A stretch of DNA of 64,000 bases. Source: Epiperipatus broadwayi. Taxonomy: Eukaryota > Onychophora > Udeonychophora > Euonychophora > Peripatidae. Location of the stretch: assembly GCA_028023455.1 (NCBI GenBank), contig JAQFVV010012405.1, forward strand, positions 8,659,291 through 8,723,290, in the 5' to 3' direction. Shown here in pieces: positions 12,107 through 24,030 of this stretch (within the stretch, counting starts at the first letter, position 1; each line of letters starts with the position of its first letter). The notes under the pieces were generated by a model that was not told the DNA's origin, made no database searches, and saw only the letters and a program-made list of their open reading frames with translations. The position numbers were made by a program, and so were the translations under genes.

Positions 12107-13624
12107 TTGTAAAAGGGAATTCATAAATTTCAAGTATTTACTCCCCGTTATGAAACATCTCCAGACTGTTTTTTATGCACTCAGTATGTAGAAAGTCTAG
12201 TCATCGTTATTTTTTCTTTCTATTTGTTGCTTACTGTCTTCATCGTAATTATTTTATTTTTGTATTAATTATTTTTGTTAATATCTTAATGTGTACATTT
12301 TAAAAAACTAAATTGTATTTTAATATGTGAATATATGTTAAACACAAATATTGCATAGATTTTGCTGTTTTCATGGTTTTGGGCATCCACAAAAAAGTAT
12401 GGAACTAAATGCAATTGATGTAATAGAACTAACTATAAATTTTGATTCTGACATATTAATGTATATGAAGATAGGTTAAGAATATTATGTTCAAGTTACT
12501 GCACTTCCAGTTTATAATTTTCGATCAGTAAAATGTTTTTACTCCTTCCTAAAACGTTCTTAATGGAGTCATCCATTTAATAGTGCAATAGTGTATTGCT
12601 TAAATATCTCTCCAATAAAAATAGGCGAAAAAACAAGACAGTTTATGTGTAGTTTCTTTCTATGATTATTGCCCAAAACATAATTATGAACTGAAAAAAA
12701 AAAAAAAAAACTGAGAAGAAAGATTCCAAATCTTCAGTGTGAATATACCTTAATGGATTTATCATGTTATAATTTTTAGATCATTTTAAGATTAAATGGA
12801 TATTCATGATATAATAGTAGATGCAATTACTTATTATGTCTATGATTTGGATTAGGTGAATGATGAAATTAATTTTATTTCCAGAAATAGCCATACAATA
12901 TTGGTTAATAAGTAGGATCTAGCTGATATTAGCTAAATGTTAAAGGTTTGACTTAGATGAATATTGACATGCTGTTTTTAAAAGAAATCAACATAATATA
13001 ATGTGGTCTTTATCATTGGAGGAGGAGTGGCTATACTTTTGGCCTAGAACCTATGACGAATATTTAAATTTAGTGATAGTAGAAACATTTTCAAAATAAC
13101 ATTTATTTTGAATATAATCAATAAACAATGTATTCTCTTATTTAGCATTATTAGCAATATCTGGATTACTTAAATAATCCCATTTATTTTCATTTCCTTA
13201 GCTTCTAATTTTAATTCCCAAAATATTTTTTTAAAAAAATACTGTAAAAGTTTTGAAGATATGAAACTATTCTATCCATCACCTATTAATGTTTTTTAGT
13301 GTTATCATACAATTGCATTTTGATAAATATTTTTCAGAATATGATAGTGTATATATTTATAAATGTTTAAAAATACATTTGTAAGATAGATTAAATTGAT
13401 TTAAAAGATGTTCCTATTTTGCTAAGTTTATTATTTATGTATTTAATAAATTAATACATGAAGCATTCATGTTTGTTAAACACCCATTACCTCCGTTTAT
13501 ATATGAAAATTGCAACAACTTTTTATATGTGTGCACACTGATACAATCTGTTATGAGAGATGGGAAGCACATTTCATTTTTACAAATTAAGCAGTGTGTT
13601 AATAAATAAATATTGATGTAAAGT
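12107..13624. other. Intronic sequence, nothing identified
   Basis: AT-rich sequence with an A run at about 12693-12710. No family motif or long frame is seen. Confidence 0.5.
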
Positions 13625-14465
13625 ATGTATTTTTAAATTAAAATCAAAAGAAACACACATGTGAAGATCTGTATTAGCAGATATAGATAGTTCTCATTTT
13701 GTATACATTTATGCACATATACATCAACATATATATGTAAAGATATAAATAGGTCTACTGCACACATGAAGTTCTATAAGGATGGTGATATATGCAGATC
13801 TTTTTCTCCATATTTATATATACCTATGTCAAAATTTATATATTCAGATGTAAATAGATATTCTCTTTATATATTTACACACACATTTATAATGATGTAA
13901 TATGCAGATGTGTGAATAGTTTTTATATATTTATATACATAAATGAAATATATGTGCAGATATAAATAGGTCTCTAATATGTTCACACGCATACATCAGA
14001 ATGTATGTGTACATGCAGTGTTGATTAAATTATGTAAATATAGATCTAAGTAGTCTCTTTCTTTCTCTCTCTATATATTTACATATGGCATACATCAAGT
14101 TATTAGATGTAATATAAATGTCTTTCTCTCTCTATATATATATATATATGTATGTACAAATTTATGAAAGTATATATGTAAAGATGTAAATAGATCCTTT
14201 TGATATATTTATTCTCACACCTACATGAAAATATATATATACAGATATAAATTGGTCCTTATTGTATATTTACATACTTATGTGAAGATGTATTTGTACT
14301 AATATAAATAGGTCTCTTTCATATATATTTGCATACTCATATCTCAAAATATTTATGTACAAATTTAAATAGATCTTTTTCTCTATTTAAGTACACATAT
14401 ATGAAGAAATATATGTATAGATATAAATAAACCTCTATTTTATATATATAAAATCCATATGAATG
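13625..14465. repeat. Degenerate minisatellite array, left block
   Basis: Head-to-tail copies of a roughly 60-80-bp unit. Each contains an ATGTACAGATATAAATAGGTCTCTTTC-like core followed by TATATATATTTACACACAxACATGAAGATAT. Copies vary by substitutions and indels. The same unit continues at 15130-15766 and 19099-20000, so the array is one locus split by later insertions. Confidence 0.8.
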
Positions 14466-14522
14466 TATGTTTGTCCTTAACACTTTACTGCAACACCCTC
14501 ATAATTACAAAACAATCGCCAT

Positions 14523-14915
14523 CTCAGTGATCACTGCGATATGCTAAACCACTACATAGCACTTTATAATCCAATTTACAACAAAGTATGGAAATTTATA
14601 AATATTTTTAATCATTATTAAATTATTATTTGTAATTAAACTTAGGTACTTTCTATGATAATACCTAAATAATACAAATAAAATTCTCATATTTATATTA
14701 AAATCTTTTATAAATGAATCACCTTTCTCAACGATCATAGTGACATGCAGAATCACTATATAGTATCTTGTAATCCAATTTATAATAGACAAAATATGGA
14801 AATTTATAAGTATTTTTAATCATTATTAAATTGTTATTTCTAATAAAGTATTTTCTATGATAATACCTATATAATATAAATAAAGTTCTACATTTATATT
14901 AAAAATCTTTTAAAC
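14523..14915. repeat. Tandem pair of 204-bp units interrupting the array
   Basis: Unit one starts ctcagtgatcactgcgatat at 14523 and unit two starts ctcaacgatcatagtgacat at 14727. Both continue with CACTA-ATAGxA-CTTxTAATCCAATTTA and TATGGAAATTTATAA-TATTTTTAATCATTATTAAATT. The pair lies between two blocks of the minisatellite and is unrelated to its unit. 14916-15129 holds nothing identified. Confidence 0.8.
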
Positions 14916-15129
14916 AAGATATTTATTTTATATAGCGCGATGTTTTTATAAACTGTAATACCAATAAGCTAATGCACATGCGCTTTCTATTTGTCACTAT
15001 ATAAATGAATACTCCCACTTTTTCAAACACAAGATAAAGTCTTTGGGAAAAGATAGAATGAATCCATCTATCTAAAAAAAATTTGTTAAAGCTACCATTA
15101 AAAAAAAACTTACAAAAATGATGACCTTT

Positions 15130-15766
15130 CTTTTAATGAACATACAAGATGCTGTATATGTCTGTTTCTATATAAATTTTACATACAGATACATTAAGAT
15201 ATATATACATAGATGTAAAAAAGGTCTCTGTCTATATATATTTATAATTACATGAAGATGTATGTGTACAGATATAAGTAGGTCTTTATGTATATTTACA
15301 CGTGAAGATATACTTGTATAGTTATAAATAGGTATCTTTATCTGTATATATTTACACTTATATGAATATATGTATATACAGTATGAGTAGACCCCTATTT
15401 TATATCTTTACATGCATCTACATGAAGAAATATGTTATATACACAATAATAATAATTATTTAATAATAAATGTATGAATAATTTCAATCTCTGTTGTTAA
15501 GTTGCAATTTTTAGTAGCTATATAAATATATTGGACCATAAATAAAGGTTGGGATTTCATCTTTATTGTTGAAAGGAGGTTGTCTTGACAGCAGTTTGAG
15601 ATTGTTGACTGTTATTGATATTGGGATTGACTAAAGGTTGACTGATTTTAATGCTTATATACACAATATATTTATATACACGTAGATATATATGTAGCAA
15701 TAAGTAATTCTCTTTAGATATGTCTACACATAACATGAATAAATAGATCTCTTTATAGACAAGAAT
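15130..15766. repeat. Degenerate minisatellite array, middle block
   Basis: Same unit as the left block, for example gatgtatgtgtacagatata followed by agtaggtctttatg. Within it, 15558-15650 is a different sequence (gttgtcttgacagcagtttg and onwards) that recurs in diverged form at about 24655-24745. That piece is therefore a separate dispersed repeat. Confidence 0.75.
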
Positions 15767-15828
15767 GTCATCATCATCATCAACCATTATCAATCCACTG
15801 CAGGGATGAAGGTCTCTCCAAGTTCAAT

Positions 15829-16622
15829 CTATCTTCTCTGATCTTTAGCTTTTCTTCTCCACATCAACTCTGCACACTTTCTTATTTCATCCATCCATCT
15901 CACTTGCAATCTCTTTCTGGGTCTTTTACAATCTTTTGGAATCCAGTTTAAGATTTCAATTGTCCATCTATTATCATCTTTTCTAGCAATATGTCCAGCC
16001 CATCTCCACTTCAGTCTTTTAATTTTTTCAATGAGGTCAGTAAAACCTGTTTGTTCTCTTACCCATATATTGCATTTTCGATCTCTTCTTGTTACTCCCA
16101 ACATGCATCTCTCCATACTTCTCTGAGTAGTGTGAAGTCTTTGTATTGCTCTTCTATTAAGTGTCCAAGTCTCAGATTCATAAATAAGAACTGGTAAAAC
16201 ACATTTATTAAAAACCTTTTTTTTCCAAACACATAGGCATATTTTCTTTTAATATCAAGTTATTTCTACCAAAAGCAACCAACTTTAATTCTATGAGTAA
16301 TTTAATCCATTATGTTTCCATCTGTATTAATAATCTGACCAAGGTATTTGTAGCTGTTATCTTGTTCTAACTCATCATAATCAATCGTTATTTTCATATT
16401 TTGAGAAAATCCATTAAACATTACTTTAGTCTTTTTAACATTTATCTTTAGCCCCAGTTTCCTATTTTTATCTGATACCTCCTGCAACAATCCCTGCAGC
16501 TCTGAAGCATTATTTGCAAAAACAACTACATCATCAGCAAAATTTAAATGACTTAAATAATCTCCATTTACTTTCACTCCTTTAGCTTCCCATTTTAATC
16601 CACAAAATATTTCTTGCAGCAC
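15829..16622 (-). pseudogene. RTE reverse transcriptase C-terminal half (broken)
   Basis: Two main frames, 16622-16302 and 16116-15829, carry the end of the palm and the thumb/C-terminal region. Seen are NGDYLSHLNFADDVVVFA, KTKVMFNGF, YKYLGQIINTDGN and MERCMLGVTRRDRKCN, then WRWAGHIARKDDNRW and RWMDEIRKCAELMWRR. The FADD catalytic box is intact. Frameshifts between 16302 and 16116 and the lost 5' part make it non-functional. It belongs to the inverted RTE insertion. Confidence 0.8.
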
Positions 16623-16749
16623 TGCTGTAAATAGTTTTGAAGATATGGAGGAACCCTGTCTTACACCCTTCTCAGTTAGACTTTCCTTGTATCATTATGT
16701 AATCTAATTGTTGCTGTTGCATTTTTATAAATATTCTTTAAAATATGAT

Positions 16750-17082
16750 AATATGACTAACATAAAATACATATTTCAAGATTGTAATGTTCTTAATAAA
16801 TTTAACACAGGAAGTGATAATCAACTAGTAAGATGTAAGATACGTGTTAATGCAAAACTAGAGAGACAAAAATTATTAAGAAAAACTATATTTACAATTG
16901 ATATTCCTAATTTTCAGAAACATTCTAATGAATTTAAATTAGAATTTACAAATCGGTTTCAAGTATTAGTAGATTTTGAACATGATTTAGATTTGAATGA
17001 AATTAATATGAAAATAACTGATACATTTTTAAAAACTGCACCACAGATAGCTGGTAGAAAAAACCCAGTAATTGACCAATAA
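16750..17082 (+). pseudogene. RTE endonuclease C-terminus, in the inverted segment
   Basis: Open frame reading TNIKYIFQDCNVLNKFN, then GSDNQLVRCKIRVNAKLERQKLL. The SDN stands where APE-type endonucleases have the catalytic SDH, so histidine is replaced by asparagine. The downstream linker continues to a stop at 17080-17082, and further linker sequence is in another frame at 17183-17461. This is the 5' half of the twin-primed RTE. Confidence 0.75.
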
Positions 17083-17636
17083 AATTTCTATTGAGACTAA
17101 AGAATTTATGAAGAAAAGAAGGAATATGAAAATATACAAAAATGATGCATCAAAAAGAATTGAATATCTCTAATTTTGTAAAATGGTGCGGAAAAGAGTT
17201 GAAAATGATATTAGAAAGTATAACTGTGAACTAGCAAAGAAAGCTGTGGAAGAGAATAAAGGTCTCAAGAGTGTAAAACAACATTTTGGTATTGGTAGGA
17301 AATTTATATCTGCAATAAGAAAAAAGGATGGAATTATTATTAAAAAGAGAGATGATATCATGAAATGGGTAGAAAACTTCTATCAAGAATTATATAGTAA
17401 TAAAGAACAAGTACCACCTATATCTATTATATCTTCCGAATTGCCCAGAATTTTAAATTAAGAAGTGAGACATGCAATTAAATTTATGAAGAAAGAAAAG
17501 GCTCCAGGTAATGATGGAATTATAATTGATATATTAAAAGAAGCAGGTGAAGAAATATAATTTTTTTAGCGAAGTTATATACCAAATGTCTAAATGATAA
17601 AGATGTACCAGATGATTGGAAGAATGCTGTATTAAT

Positions 17637-18762
17637 CATCTTCAACCATTATCAATCCACTGCAGGATGAAGGTCTCTCCAAGTTTAATCCATCTTCAAT
17701 CTTTAGCTTCTCTTCTCCACACCACCCCTGCACACTTTCTTATTTCATCCATCCATCTCACATGTGGTCTCTTTCTGGGTCTTTTACGATCTCTTGTAAT
17801 CCAGTTTAAAATTTCAATTGTCTATCTATTATCATCTCTTCTAGCAATATGTCCAGCCCAACTTCACTTCAATCTTTTAATTTTTTCAATGAGGTCAGTA
17901 ACACCTGTTTGTTCTCTTACCCATACATTGTGTTTTCGATCTCTTCTTATTACTCCCAACATACATCTCTCCATACTTCTTTGAGTGGTCTGAAGTCTCT
18001 GTATTGCTCTTCTATTAAGTGTCCAAGTCTCAGATCCATAAGTAAGAACTGGTAAAACACATTTGTTAAAAACCTTCCTTTTCAAACACATAGGCATATT
18101 TCCTTTTAGTATCAAGTTATTTCTACCAAAAGCACTCCAACCAAGTTTAATTCTATGATTAATTTCCTCAATTATGTTTCCATCTGTATTAATAATCTGA
18201 CCAAGGTATTTGTAACTGTTAACTTCTTCCAATTCATCATAATCAATCTTTATTTTCATATTTTGAGCAAATCGATTAAACATTACTTTAGTCTTTTTAA
18301 CATTTATCTTTAGTCTTATTTTCCTACTTTCATCTGATAACTCCTGCAACATTTCCTGCAGCTCTGAAGCATTATTTGCAAAAACAATTACATCATCTGC
18401 AAAATCTAAATGACTTAAATAATCTCCATTTACTTTCACTCCTTTAGTTTCCCATTTTAATCCACAAAATACTTCTTGCAGCACTGCTGTAAAAAGTTTT
18501 GGAGATATGGAGTCACCCTGTCTTACACCTTTCTCAATGTTGACTTTCCCAGTATCATTATGTAATCTAATTGTTGCTGTTGCATTTTTATAAATATTCT
18601 TTAAAATATGACAATATCCTGGATTTATACCTTGATGATCCAATGCTTTAGTCACTGAAGAAATGTTTATAGAATCAAATGCCTTTTCATAATCTATAAA
18701 TCCAAAACATAATGACAACTCATATTCATTTGTCCTTTCTATAACTTCTCTCAATACCTTGA
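17637..18762 (-). mobile_element. Nested 5'-truncated RTE LINE, minus strand
   Basis: Inserted into the inverted half of the older RTE and flanked by a 7-bp duplication, tattaat (17630-17636 and 18763-18769). Removing it restores the reading AVLILIFKKGD across the junction, the expected order for this LINE. The 3' tail is a short CAT-rich run in plus orientation, followed by the conserved 3' end shared with the other RTE copies. The element is truncated just upstream of palm motif A. Confidence 0.88.
17864..18754 (-). CDS. RTE reverse transcriptase fragment with long open frame
   Basis: An uninterrupted 296-residue frame begins REVIERTNEYELSLCFG. Motif A is FIDYEKAFDSI, motif B is GVRQGDSISPKLF and motif C is FADDVIVFA. 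Then come KTKVMFN, YKYLGQI, TYGSETWTLN and the C-terminal MERCMLGVIRRDRKHN. The core catalytic residues are present, but the endonuclease and fingers are missing because of 5' truncation. The C-terminal 60 or so residues are shifted out of frame past 17864. It cannot be autonomous. Confidence 0.8.
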   Translation of the reverse strand: MREVIERTNEYELSLCFGFIDYEKAFDSINISSVTKALDHQGINPGYCHILKNIYKNATATIRLHNDTGKVNIEKGVRQGDSISPKLFTAVLQEVFCGLKWETKGVKVNGDYLSHLDFADDVIVFANNASELQEMLQELSDESRKIRLKINVKKTKVMFNRFAQNMKIKIDYDELEEVNSYKYLGQIINTDGNIIEEINHRIKLGWSAFGRNNLILKGNMPMCLKRKVFNKCVLPVLTYGSETWTLNRRAIQRLQTTQRSMERCMLGVIRRDRKHNVWVREQTGVTDLIEKIKRLK

Positions 18763-19097
18763 TATTAATATTAATATTTAAAAAAGGTGATAAAGAAGAT
18801 ATTAAAAATTACAGACCTATCAGCCTTTTATCAATTTTATACAAAGTTTTTACCAAGATAATTACAACTCGTCTACAGAGAACATTGGATTTTCACCAGC
18901 CAAGAGAACAAGCTGGATTTAAAAGTGGTTTTAGTATAGTAGATCATATCCAGGTAGGTATAGAAAGGACAAATGAATGAGTTACCATTATGCTTTGGAT
19001 TTGTAGATTATGAAAAGGCATTTGATTCTATAAACATTTCTTCAGTCATTAAAGCATTGGATGATCAAGGTATAGATCTAGAATATTGTCATATTTT
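18763..19097 (+). pseudogene. Continuation of the inverted RTE 5' half
   Basis: The plus strand reads FKKGDKEDIKNYRPISLLS, then YKVFTKIITTRLQRTLDFHQ, EQAGFKSGFSIVDHIQV and YEKAFDSINISS. These are the finger and early palm motifs of the RTE reverse transcriptase. The segment ends at 19097 exactly where the minus-strand half at 16754 begins. Confidence 0.8.
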
Positions 19098-19098
19098 T

Positions 19099-20000
19099 AC
19101 AAGAATATGTATATGTACATATATAAATAGATCTTTTTGTCCTTAGATATAATTATACATTTGTAGACGAAGATATATATACAGATATAAATAGTGATTA
19201 TTGTCTGTTTACGTGCATATACATTAATGGGCAAACATAAATCGGCCACCTTTTTATATTTATTTACATACACATACATGATGTATATGTACAGATACAA
19301 ATAGGTCTTTTTTATTTGTATATATTTACACACATTTATATGAAGATGTATGTGAAAAATATAAATAGGTTATACGAAAATATGTATATAGAGATATGTT
19401 TCTATATATAGTTACATACACATACATGAAGTTATATATGTATATGTCAATAGGTCTATCCATATATATTTTGACAGACTTATAGGTTAAGCTATGTATT
19501 AAAAGTTATAAATAGGCCTTTTTCTTTATATTATTTACACATATCTTTATAAAGGTTTATACATTCAGATACAAATAGGTCTCTTTCTATATATATTTAC
19601 TTACACATCCATCAAGATATATATGTACAGATATATATATATGTAAAGATATAAAATATCTATATATATATTTACACACATTTTTGAAGATGTATACATA
19701 CAGATATAAATAAGTTTACGTGTACATACATGAAGATATATATGTATGCATATAGATATTCCTTTTTCTCTATAAATTTATATATATATGTATAAACATA
19801 ATATATGTATTATTCCTTTCTCTCTGTATGTATTTGCACAAGTATATGTATAAATGTAAATAGATCCCTTTCTTTATTACTATATATTTGCACACACATG
19901 AGAAGATAAGTTTTTTTCTATATTTATGCACACATGCATGAAAATGGATATGTACAGGTATAGATAAAGACTTTCTCTCTCTTTATATTCATAAAGGAAA
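19099..20000. repeat. Degenerate minisatellite array, right block
   Basis: Continues the same unit as 13625-14465 and 15130-15766 immediately after the RTE target duplication. The core is again acagatataaataggtctct followed by TATATATTTACACACA. About 20001-20764 holds AT-rich sequence with nothing identified. Confidence 0.8.
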
Positions 20001-21026
20001 GAGCAACTAACAGTTTCGACCATTGAAAGATTAACTTAAATGGAAAATATTCGTATACTGTGTATATTTTATAGTCACATGTACACATACACCTACATTT
20101 ATAAAAAATGATTTAAACAGTTTGACTGAAAATTGATGTGCAAAATGTTACTTCGTTGATTCTGGTTGGACAAAACGAAAAAAAAATGGAAGTAGAATCT
20201 AGATCTAGCCTTTTGAATGGAATTACTACACTACTTTTTTTTAATACCTGAGTTAATGCCTGAAATTCATTTATAAATACGTAAAGACGCAGATTTATAT
20301 ACTTTTAACCATGTAGAACTGTTATGAAATATATTTTTTTGAAGTTCTAGTTAGTCTATTTCTTTTTTACTTTTAATTAAAATTGAAAATAATTCTCATT
20401 ATTTGAATTTTAAAAAAAAATTGAAATCGCTTCAAATATTTTAAGTAAATTAAAAGTTAATTTTAGAAGAATAGAAAATCTTAATTTTTAAAAATTAACA
20501 ATAGTTTAAAATAATTGGATTCTTTGTATACAGCTATATTATAAATTTCGTTAAATTTTTTATGATTTTTTTTTCTTTAAAAATTATTAAATCATATCAG
20601 TGCTATATTTAAAAATAATACTGGCAAGCATTTAAATTATTATTTTTTATAAAAATTAGAATCTGAAAGGTAGAATGACATATACAAGTACAATACTGTG
20701 AATTAAACCATCAAACATCAAGTGATCACCATTCTTTATGCTTACATAAACTGTTTTTCACAGAGTGATGTGATGTGATGTATTTTGGCTTCTCCTTAAA
20801 CGAAGTCAAGAATATCTCAGCAATTATCCCCAGATAAACCTGTTAGCCACTTTATTTTCCATTCCCCACTCTAAGTCTTCCCATATTCTGCCCCATCCCA
20901 TTTCCACAACATAATCTTTGTCAATTCTATGGCCTTTATATCTAAATCCCCCTTATCTTTTCGCAAACCCAGTATAAAAACCAATAACTCACTTTCTGTA
21001 TAATCACTTTGTTCATACCTATTCTT

Positions 21027-21752
21027 CTATAACTTCATTATCTGTACCCTTTCTGCTTTCAAGCATTTACATTCAATCAACAGATGCCTAATATTTTCTA
21101 TACCTTCCTTACACAATTTGCACACTAAATCACCCATAGTTTTCCATTTACATGTATATTCTCTTGTTGCTAAAGATCCCATTCGAGCGTTAAACAATAA
21201 ACTACTTTCCTTACTATTATCATAAATTAACTCGCATCCAATGTTCCGTTTACTTCTATATATATTTAAACTCTTTTTACCCTCCGTACTAGTTCTCCAT
21301 CTCTCCAACTCCTTATTTTTTATTAATGCTTCTATTCTTTTATTCCATTCCTTACCACTATAACACTCAACAATCCTCCTAACACAATCATCCCACCTTT
21401 TATACAAGTATGCTGATTTTCTTTATCCAAATCTTTTGCATACCGCATTACTTTTCTCACCCATCTTGTTACCTGCCCTTTATTCATAACCCAATTAAAC
21501 ACTATTTTGGCTATTTTTTTTACTATCCATAAACTGCAACCTACCAAACATTTTCATTTTACTTTTTGCATCTCTCATATAAAAACTTGACCATCCCATT
21601 TCTCCTTGAATTGTCTCCTTTGCTGTCCACATCTCTGCATCTAATGCATGTCTTCCTACTTCCCTTTGTACTTTCTCTAAATAATCTAAAACCCTTTTAC
21701 TAACACATAATGCATCATTACCATATGTTAACCCTGCTACTGCAACTCCCAT
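21027..21752 (-). pseudogene. LINE C-terminal region with CCHC zinc knuckle (broken)
   Basis: Three overlapping frames (21752-21495, 21547-21332, 21407-21027) encode the thumb and C-terminal domain. Recognisable are GLTYGNDALCVSK, KMFGRLQFMDSKK, RWVRKVMRYAKDLD, YKRWDDCVRRIVECY and the knuckle CKLC-x8-H-x4-C. Frameshifts at about 21520 and 21400 separate them. Confidence 0.8.
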
Positions 21753-21849
21753 ACAATTCTAGCTACATCATATTTATTATATGAAAATACTGTTAGTTTC
21801 TTTACGAAACCCTTTCTTTTCTTTGCTTCATTTACCAATTTTTTTTCTC

Positions 21850-22572
21850 CTATTCATCCAAGCAATTTTCCTGATTACATAAGATGATTCCCAAATACCT
21901 ATATATATCCACCATACTCAACTTTATATTCCCCAATAAAAATTCTACGTCTTCTCTTTCCCCAGTATTAACCATCATTATATTTGATTTTTCTTCATTA
22001 AATTTAATCCCCAACTCTTTACCCACCCTTGCACATGTTGTCAATATAATTTCCATATCTTCTCTTTTTTCTGCACACAAAAAGATATCATCTGCAAAAA
22101 AAAGACCCGACAAAATATATATCCCTTGCCACCTATTAACAGTATCTATTTCTCTTCCTAGTCTTCCTATTGCTTTCTCCATTTCACTCAAATACAACAA
22201 AAACAAAATAGGTGACATAGGGCATCCTTGCCTTAATCCCACCCCATTTTTAACTTTAACTGATTCTATATCCCCTAATTGGTAAGTATAATAATCATTT
22301 TCATATAATTTCTTAATAATATTTACTAAAGTCTCATCCATTCCCAAATTTGCTAACCTTATCCATAATCTATTTCTATTTACTCTATCATATGCTTTCT
22401 CTATATCTATAAAACTCATATATAATGATCTACCTGAATTCCTACTCATCTCCATAAGTTGTGTAACTACAAACAAACTATCTCCTATATGCCTATCTGA
22501 CCTAAAACCTCCTTGCATTTCTCCCACTACATTATTCTCTTCCATCCATTTTACAACTCTTCCAGCTACCAT
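21850..22572 (-). pseudogene. LINE reverse transcriptase palm
   Basis: A 240-residue open frame with MQGGFRSDRHIGDSLFVV and motif A YMSFIDIEKAYDRV. Motif B is GLRQGCPMSPILFLLY and motif C is GLFFADDIFLCAE, followed by GIKFNEEKSNIMMV and YRYLGIIL. The catalytic aspartates are intact. It is separated from the upstream fingers by a frameshift near 22600. Confidence 0.85.
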
Positions 22573-22632
22573 ATATGAGAAAACTTTATATAAAACTGAT
22601 GTTACTGCTATCGGTCTATAATTATTTAACTT

Positions 22633-24028
22633 TCAATGATCCTTACCCTTTTCTTTAAATAATAATCTTATTCTTGTATTACTCCAACTAACCAGAAAAA
22701 CTTTTTTATGTGCCATGTTATTAAAATATGATAATAACTTTGCTTTTGCTCTATGCTCTAAATTCATTACCATCTCTGCTGTCCATCCATCTAAACCTCT
22801 CGCCTTTCCACTTTTCAATCTCTTCCCTGCCTCATTCAGTTTATTTTTTGTTAACCTAATATTCCCATTCCTAACTGCTTTCATGTTTTCTATCATTAAG
22901 TGCTTCACATCTAACATCTTTTCTATATCCGTTACATATCTATTTAAGATTCTCTCTAACCCTTCTTTAGAGCTACACTCTATTCCCTCATCATCTATTA
23001 ATACTATCTCTCTTTCTCCTACATCTCTCCTTTTAATGTAATTCCAAAATTTTTTACTCCCATCTCTTCCACTTTTATTAATATGCTCCAACAATTTACT
23101 ATTCAACTTCATCCTCTCTCTATAATTATCCATTTTAGCCAACTTCTTCTTTTCTAAGTACTTTCCCCATTTAGCATTAATATCATTTTCACTTTCTTTG
23201 TTCTTAATAGCACACTTATATTCTCTGCATGCTTCTTTCCTCTCTTTTACACTTTTACTAACTCTCATTTTTTTATTACTTTTATTCTTCTGCATATTCT
23301 CAACTAAAACCCTATTTGCCACTTTTTCTATTTCACCACACCAGTCCTTATACTCATCCCCAACCAACTGTTCCATTGTTTCTTCAACTTTTATTTTATA
23401 CTCTTCCAACTTATTCTTATCATTCACTCTTCATCCTCATCTTTCACTATTGTTTCTCCCTTTATTTCTATCCTCCATCACATTACTAACCATTTCTATT
23501 ACAATAAAGTCAAGATCACTATTACATACTCTCTCTTCATTATTAAACACCTTAATTTTCCGTATTTTATTCATTCCCTCTCTCTACCAATACATAACCT
23601 ATTGTGTGAAATATATTATTCCTAGACCATGTGTATTGTCCCTCATAAATATTTGATAAATTTCCAATGCTCAAATTTACTCTTTGACAAAATTCCTTCA
23701 AAAACTGACCATTATCTACATCATCAATTTCTTCAATATGTCCATTCATATTCCCTATAACCATTATTCTCTTCCCCTTTTCTTTAAAACTCTGTATATC
23801 CTTAACTAGCCATTCATATATACTACTGTTCCACTCCATTGCAGTTTGACTATCTCCAGTGGCTATATACACTGCAGCCACCATCCATTCTTGTCTACCC
23901 AACCTTATTTCAAACCACAAATGCTCTTGACATTTAACAATATTTAAATATTTTTTCAATATAACACTACCACCACTCCTTTTTTTTTTTCCTTTTCTAT
24001 TTATACCCTGCCATACCACCTCTTCCAA
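22633..24028 (-). pseudogene. LINE endonuclease and linker (broken)
   Basis: Frame 24028-23567 holds the APE-type endonuclease from about its middle, including VIGNMNGHIEEID and YTWSRNNIFHTIGYVLV. Frame 23427-22633 holds the charged linker (SKSVKERKEACREYKCAIKN, then KKFWNYIKRRD) and the start of the fingers (SGKARGLDGWTAEMV). The first part of the endonuclease domain is missing. Confidence 0.75.
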
Positions 24029-24030
24029 AA

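Larger units (their letters stand above)
15767..19098 (-). mobile_element. RTE-clade LINE with inverted 5' part (twin priming)
   Basis: 15767-16754 is the minus-strand 3' half of an RTE element. It has a (TGA)n-type tail, the C-terminal KWRWAGHIARKDDNRWT segment and the palm motif C FADDVVVFA. From about 16752 the orientation flips. Plus-strand sequence encodes the endonuclease C-terminus (TNIKYIFQD, then SDNQLVR) and the start of the reverse transcriptase (KAPGNDGI, then NYRPISLLS, then YEKAFDSI), ending near 19097 at EYCHI. The two halves meet at the same point of the element (YCHIL-KNIYKN), so they are one insertion and not two. The target duplication acaagaat is at 15759-15766 and 19099-19106, both inside minisatellite sequence. 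A second RTE (17637-18762) is nested in the inverted half. The frame is broken by stops and the element is dead. Confidence 0.85.
20765..24030 (-). mobile_element. CCHC-type APE LINE, 5'-truncated, frameshifted
   Basis: A minus-strand non-LTR element with parts in order, starting from the right. The endonuclease (about 24028-23430) has VIGNMNGHIE, YTWSRNN and IGYVLV. A long lysine-rich linker carries the reverse transcriptase (about 22900-21500) with SFIDIEKAYDRV, GLRQGCPMSPILF and FFADDIFLC. The C-terminal zinc knuckle CKLCKEGIENIRH-x4-C is at about 21130-21060. The 3' end (plus-strand left edge) is not poly(A) but short repeats of GTGATGT. The sister copy at 36361-39309 is better preserved. 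At least five frameshifts or stops break this copy. The endonuclease SDH is SDL here and one catalytic D of the GDxN box is N. The 5' end stops exactly at a small TIR element (24031). Confidence 0.85.

Noticed and set aside
14544-14792. 82-codon minus-strand frame.
   Set aside because: It lies across the 204-bp tandem pair and reads differently in each unit, so it is not under coding constraint.
16708-17461. Separate host genes from open frames on both strands around 16.7-18.0 kb.
   Set aside because: All are parts or shadows of the two RTE copies.
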